DNA of 64,000 nt from Drosophila pseudoobscura (lineage: Eukaryota > Arthropoda > Insecta > Diptera > Drosophilidae): NCBI RefSeq assembly GCF_009870125.1, contig NC_046683.1:17741001-17805000 (forward strand), given 5' to 3'. Below, piece by piece: positions 60,977 through 64,000 of the stretch (within the stretch, counting starts at the first letter, position 1; the number at the start of each line of letters is the position of its first letter). The notes beneath the pieces are model-generated. The model searched no databases. It saw only the letters and a program-made list of their open reading frames with translations, and was not told the DNA's origin. Made by a program: the position numbers and the translations under genes.

Positions 60977-63900
60977 ATGCCGCGCCATCGATTGTTGTTA
61001 TTTCTTCTGTGTCTGTGGCTGTGCCAGGCTTATGCTGTTGTTTTTGGTCAGCTTTTATTGTTTTAATTTATCCGAGCAAGTCGGCTTTGCTTCTTGTTCT
61101 CGGCACGGGCTCGTACTGGAGACCGAGTGGCTCTGGGACCGGGGATCGTCTCAGGTGGCGCTGATCAGGGCTGCTTCGGCACTGTTTCCAGTGGCCTTGG
61201 TCGCACTTTCGGCTCCAGCCTGAGGCTTCGTTTTGTTGTTTTGCAATTCAATTTGATAACATCAAAGGCGCACGTATTCCGTTGCTTCCGTTGCAAAGTA
61301 GACTCTGTCGATGATCGCTGACCGTTGGGCAGCAAATTCGGTGGCAGGTCGCATATTTGATCGATGATCAAGTACACTGCGCTACATCGGAGATCGAGAC
61401 ATGGGCAGAGCAATGGGGGGTATGCGGGGTATGCGGGGCAAATGTTTCGTCTCCGCTTTCGGCTTCTGCTTCAGCTTCAGCTCCAGCTACTGTATCTGTA
61501 TCTCACACTGTTGCTGTTTCGGTTTCGATTTCGGTTCCAGCTTCTGCTTCTGCTTCTGCTTGTCGACTCCTCGGCTGGGGCCCAGCCTCTGAGAGTGGGA
61601 CTCTGGCCCGGCCAGTCTTGTGGTCGTTCTTGCAGCACTGCTGGTTCAGTTCATTACCGGCGCTTGACTCTGACACAAAAAGAAAAGCGCATAACGGGAG
61701 CGACGCATTTGGGAATTTCGGAGCATCTTCCCCCCAGTTGATTGTTCTCTATTAATTTATTAAGTTATACTCGTGGTTTTTGTTTTTTTTTCTGTGAACT
61801 GTTGCTGCTGCGCGGCGACCAACAACAACATGAAATGTACGCATCACAAATACGACCTGCTCAGATTATTTTGCACAACGGATCATAGTCATAGTCTTAC
61901 TTGGTCACCGACTAACCGAACTAACCGAAACTCGCCCTCAAAACTCGAACTCGCTCGAAGTGGAAAACGCACGGTTAAAAATAATTAAAAACCAAATTCG
62001 AATTATCGAATAGTTTTCTTTGATCGTTGGTCACTATCTGGCATATCATCCACTATCCCACGCTGCAGTAGAAGTTATAATATATGAGCAAATGGGCGTC
62101 AATGGAGGGCCTACACATGGGCATACACATATACATCCGTATACTTATATAATTCAATTAAAATTTGAGTATTTCAGTGGCTTAACTAGGCACAAGAATG
62201 AACGAGTTTGATAGCTTGTGCCTCATTGCCACTCGAGACCCAAAAGTAGGCAATGCAAACACAAAATAACACTTGCGGCTAACGACTAACTAACGACTAA
62301 CTAACGAATTACTAACCCATGCGCATGCTCGACGTTTACATATGTTTATGGATTGATTTGGACAAGCGTGCTTCCCGCATCGTTGCAGATATAAATTGCA
62401 CTCAGCCCGCCATTGATGACTTCCCCAGAGACCTGTTCTCGGAGGCGCAAAGACAGTCCGGTGCTGTTGTACTTCATGTTATAGCCAGTTTATATTTATT
62501 TGTAGCCTTAGCAGTAGTGTGTGATGAGTACTTTGTTCCAGCAGTTGAGAAAATATGTGCAGGTGAGTGCCGACGGGCCGAACGCAGTGCAGTCCATTCC
62601 CACTCAGGCCTTGACCCGATCCACAACCGAATTCGATCTAGCCCTCAACATGTCCAACGATGTGGCGGGGGCCACGTTCATGGCCGCGGCCACTTCCGCC
62701 CCGGAGCTGTTCGTCAACGTGATAGGCACCTTCATCACAGAGGGCGACATCGGAGTGGGCACCATCGTGGGATCGGCAGTCTTCAACATCCTAGCCGTGG
62801 CCGCCTGCTGCGGCATCGGAGCCGGCATGGCAAGTATACCCCACAACGTATTCCCTATTGGTCTAGTCCAAGTGATCGCTTTGTTTACAGACCATACCGC
62901 TGGACTGGTGGCCGCTGACACGGGACAGCATCGCCTACGGCGTTACCGTCGCCATCCTCATCTGTGTGATGCACGACGAGCGGGTCGAGTGGTACGAGGC
63001 CCTCATTCTTGTGTCCCTCTACGCCGTCTACCTGGCGGTCATGTATTTCGACAAAACGTTCCAAAGGTGTGCCAAAGGTGGGTACCCACACTTACCTTTT
63101 ACCGTCATAATACACTCTGTTATTCTGTTCCAAGATACATACATATGTACAATTATAGAGGGAGCTAGGGAGATTTTAATGGGACGGGACAGAGGAAGAA
63201 CTCAGTTATTTGATCGTTTACTGGTCCTGCCGGAGTGGCTCGGTTATTGGCGTAGTTCGGAACGGAACACGGACAATGAATCGCTCTTTGGGAGCTCTTT
63301 GAGAGTATTATTCAGTCTGTCGTAGTTACCAAGGATCGGCCATATAAGAATTGGTCTTAATGCGTCGTGTACACCTTTAAGAAAAACGCTGTAAGCCGTA
63401 ACGAACCCGTTCAAAAGGTAGAAAGACTTGTCTGATAATGAAGATGTCCACATGACTCAGTAAAACTTCAATATCTTCTATATGCATATGTATATGTATG
63501 CATTATGTCAACAATACACATAAGAGAACGAGTATGTACAGATATGTAGATGGTTGAGCAGATCTTACCCGTGACATACGAGTGCTAGTGTTTTATGTGT
63601 GGGTGATTACTGAACTTCAACAAGGATATAAATATGGATCTAGACATAGTAATATATTTATTGTGGCGGGTTAGTTAGAAGAGTGCATTTAGTTGGTCGA
63701 GGCTTGAAATTCCATCGGAAAGACCGAAATCCGCGGTACTACAGCGACCACTGGGGACGACACTGAGTAGGTGAATCTTCGGTGACCAGCCCAGCCCCAG
63801 CCCTAGACCATTCCACCCAATGAAGCAATGCCTGATTGAGAAACAAAGACATACCTACCTACAAACAAGTACAAACCTCTAACACACAGGTGGCGTAAAG

Positions 63901-64000
63901 CAGGCGCGCACGCGCAGCCGGTCCTCCAACTGCAGCATCCACACAAAGAACAGCAATGAGAAGGAACCAGGTACACCATAGATCTACCACACTACCCAGC
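60977..64000 (+). CDS. zyd: NCKX-type Na+/Ca2+,K+ exchanger, 5' part; probably zydeco
   Basis: A plasma-membrane exchanger that extrudes Ca2+ against Na+ with K+ cotransport; zydeco acts in cortex glia. Exons seen are 60977-61046, 62389-62562, 62642-62829, 62891-63077 and 63890-63970, about 233 residues, with the gene running off the right edge at a GTACAC donor. Exon 1 encodes a signal peptide ([20 protein letters not shown]) that joins in frame to [19 protein letters not shown]1 ([31 protein letters not shown]) follows. The alpha-1 repeat [37 protein letters not shown] is diagnostic of the NCKX family, then TM segments around ILICVM and [19 protein letters not shown]. The third intron (62830-62890) starts GCAAGT. 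The family is firm; the symbol is inferred from the Muller A setting. Confidence 0.85.
61047..62388 (+). other. zyd: Intron 1 of the NCKX gene
   Basis: Bounded by a GTCAGC donor and a CGTTGCAG acceptor. It contains a degenerate hexamer-like GCTTCTGCTTCAGCTCC/TTTCGGTTTCGATTTCG repeat at about 61450-61565 that keeps two frames open without being coding. No other gene seen. Confidence 0.5.
63078..63889 (+). other. zyd: Intron 4 of the NCKX gene
   Basis: Starts GTGGGT and ends CACACAG, splitting a Gly codon. The sequence is AT-rich with ATATGCATATGTATATG near 63480 and no coding potential. Confidence 0.6.

Noticed and set aside
61357-61755. 125-132-codon plus-strand frames rich in Ser/Ala/Leu
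   Set aside because: They come from a degenerate hexamer repeat within the first intron of the NCKX gene.

Overview
The window is animal nuclear DNA from a Drosophila of the obscura group. It is AT-rich between genes, has short GT-AG introns of about 54-70 bp, scattered INE-1/Helentron-type repeats and many small microsatellites. The strongest species clue is the clock gene period: where D. melanogaster has a long Thr-Gly run, this copy has 33 tandem pentapeptides of the ADNSG type after a short Thr-Gly remnant. From memory of the family this is the D. pseudoobscura/persimilis/miranda state. The genes I recognise are, as far as I recall, X-linked in D. melanogaster (polytene divisions 3B and about 5A), so this is probably part of the X (Muller A).

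Layout. 1-9.4 kb: period (+), with an upstream E-box enhancer near 1.35 kb, a large first intron holding an INE-1 copy, seven coding exons and a candidate intron in the 3' UTR. 9.5-12.3 kb: a decayed I-type LINE (-) interrupted by an RNase H fragment of another LINE (+). 12.35-13.3 kb: a takeout/JHBP-family gene (-), probably daywake, converging on period. 15.1-18.0 kb: paraplegin m-AAA protease (-). 18.7-20.1 kb: a Twisted-gastrulation-family BMP modulator (-), probably crossveinless. 21.5-25.1 kb: PGAP1 GPI-inositol deacylase (+). 25-28.6 kb: repeats. 28.7-29.7 kb: an unrecognised secreted Pro/Gly/Ala-rich protein (-) with a TATA box. 29.7-37 kb: a long intergenic stretch with an inverted repeat, a possible pseudogene remnant, microsatellites and INE-1 copies. 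37.0-38.5 kb: the GPCR Tre1 (+). 39.0-39.6 kb: RpL35 (-), divergent from Rab18 (+, 40.1-40.9 kb). 42.3-45.7 kb: an RBM25-like splicing factor (-). 47.0-48.1 kb: Sirt4 (+). 49.5-50.4 kb: a COA7-like Sel1-repeat protein (+). 50.5-61 kb: mostly non-coding and repeat-rich. 61.0 kb to the window end: the 5' part of an NCKX-type Na+/Ca2+,K+ exchanger (+), probably zydeco.

These are independently transcribed eukaryotic genes, not an operon. The functional themes that recur are circadian timing (period, probable daywake), mitochondrial maintenance (paraplegin, Sirt4, COA7) and housekeeping (RpL35, Rab18, RBM25). I rebuilt exon structures by hand from splice signals, reading frame and family similarity; every listed CDS keeps an open frame across its joins. 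Transcript ends are mostly not resolvable by eye.

Points most worth a second look: a ~265 bp imperfect inverted repeat between the RBM25 and Sirt4 genes (hpRNA-like or foldback), a stop-free 66-nt paraplegin intron that would encode a hydrophobic segment if retained, an Ala at the catalytic Gln position of Rab18, two GC-AG introns, and the retrotransposon nest between two convergent clock genes. I found no clear evidence of a wholly new biological system.
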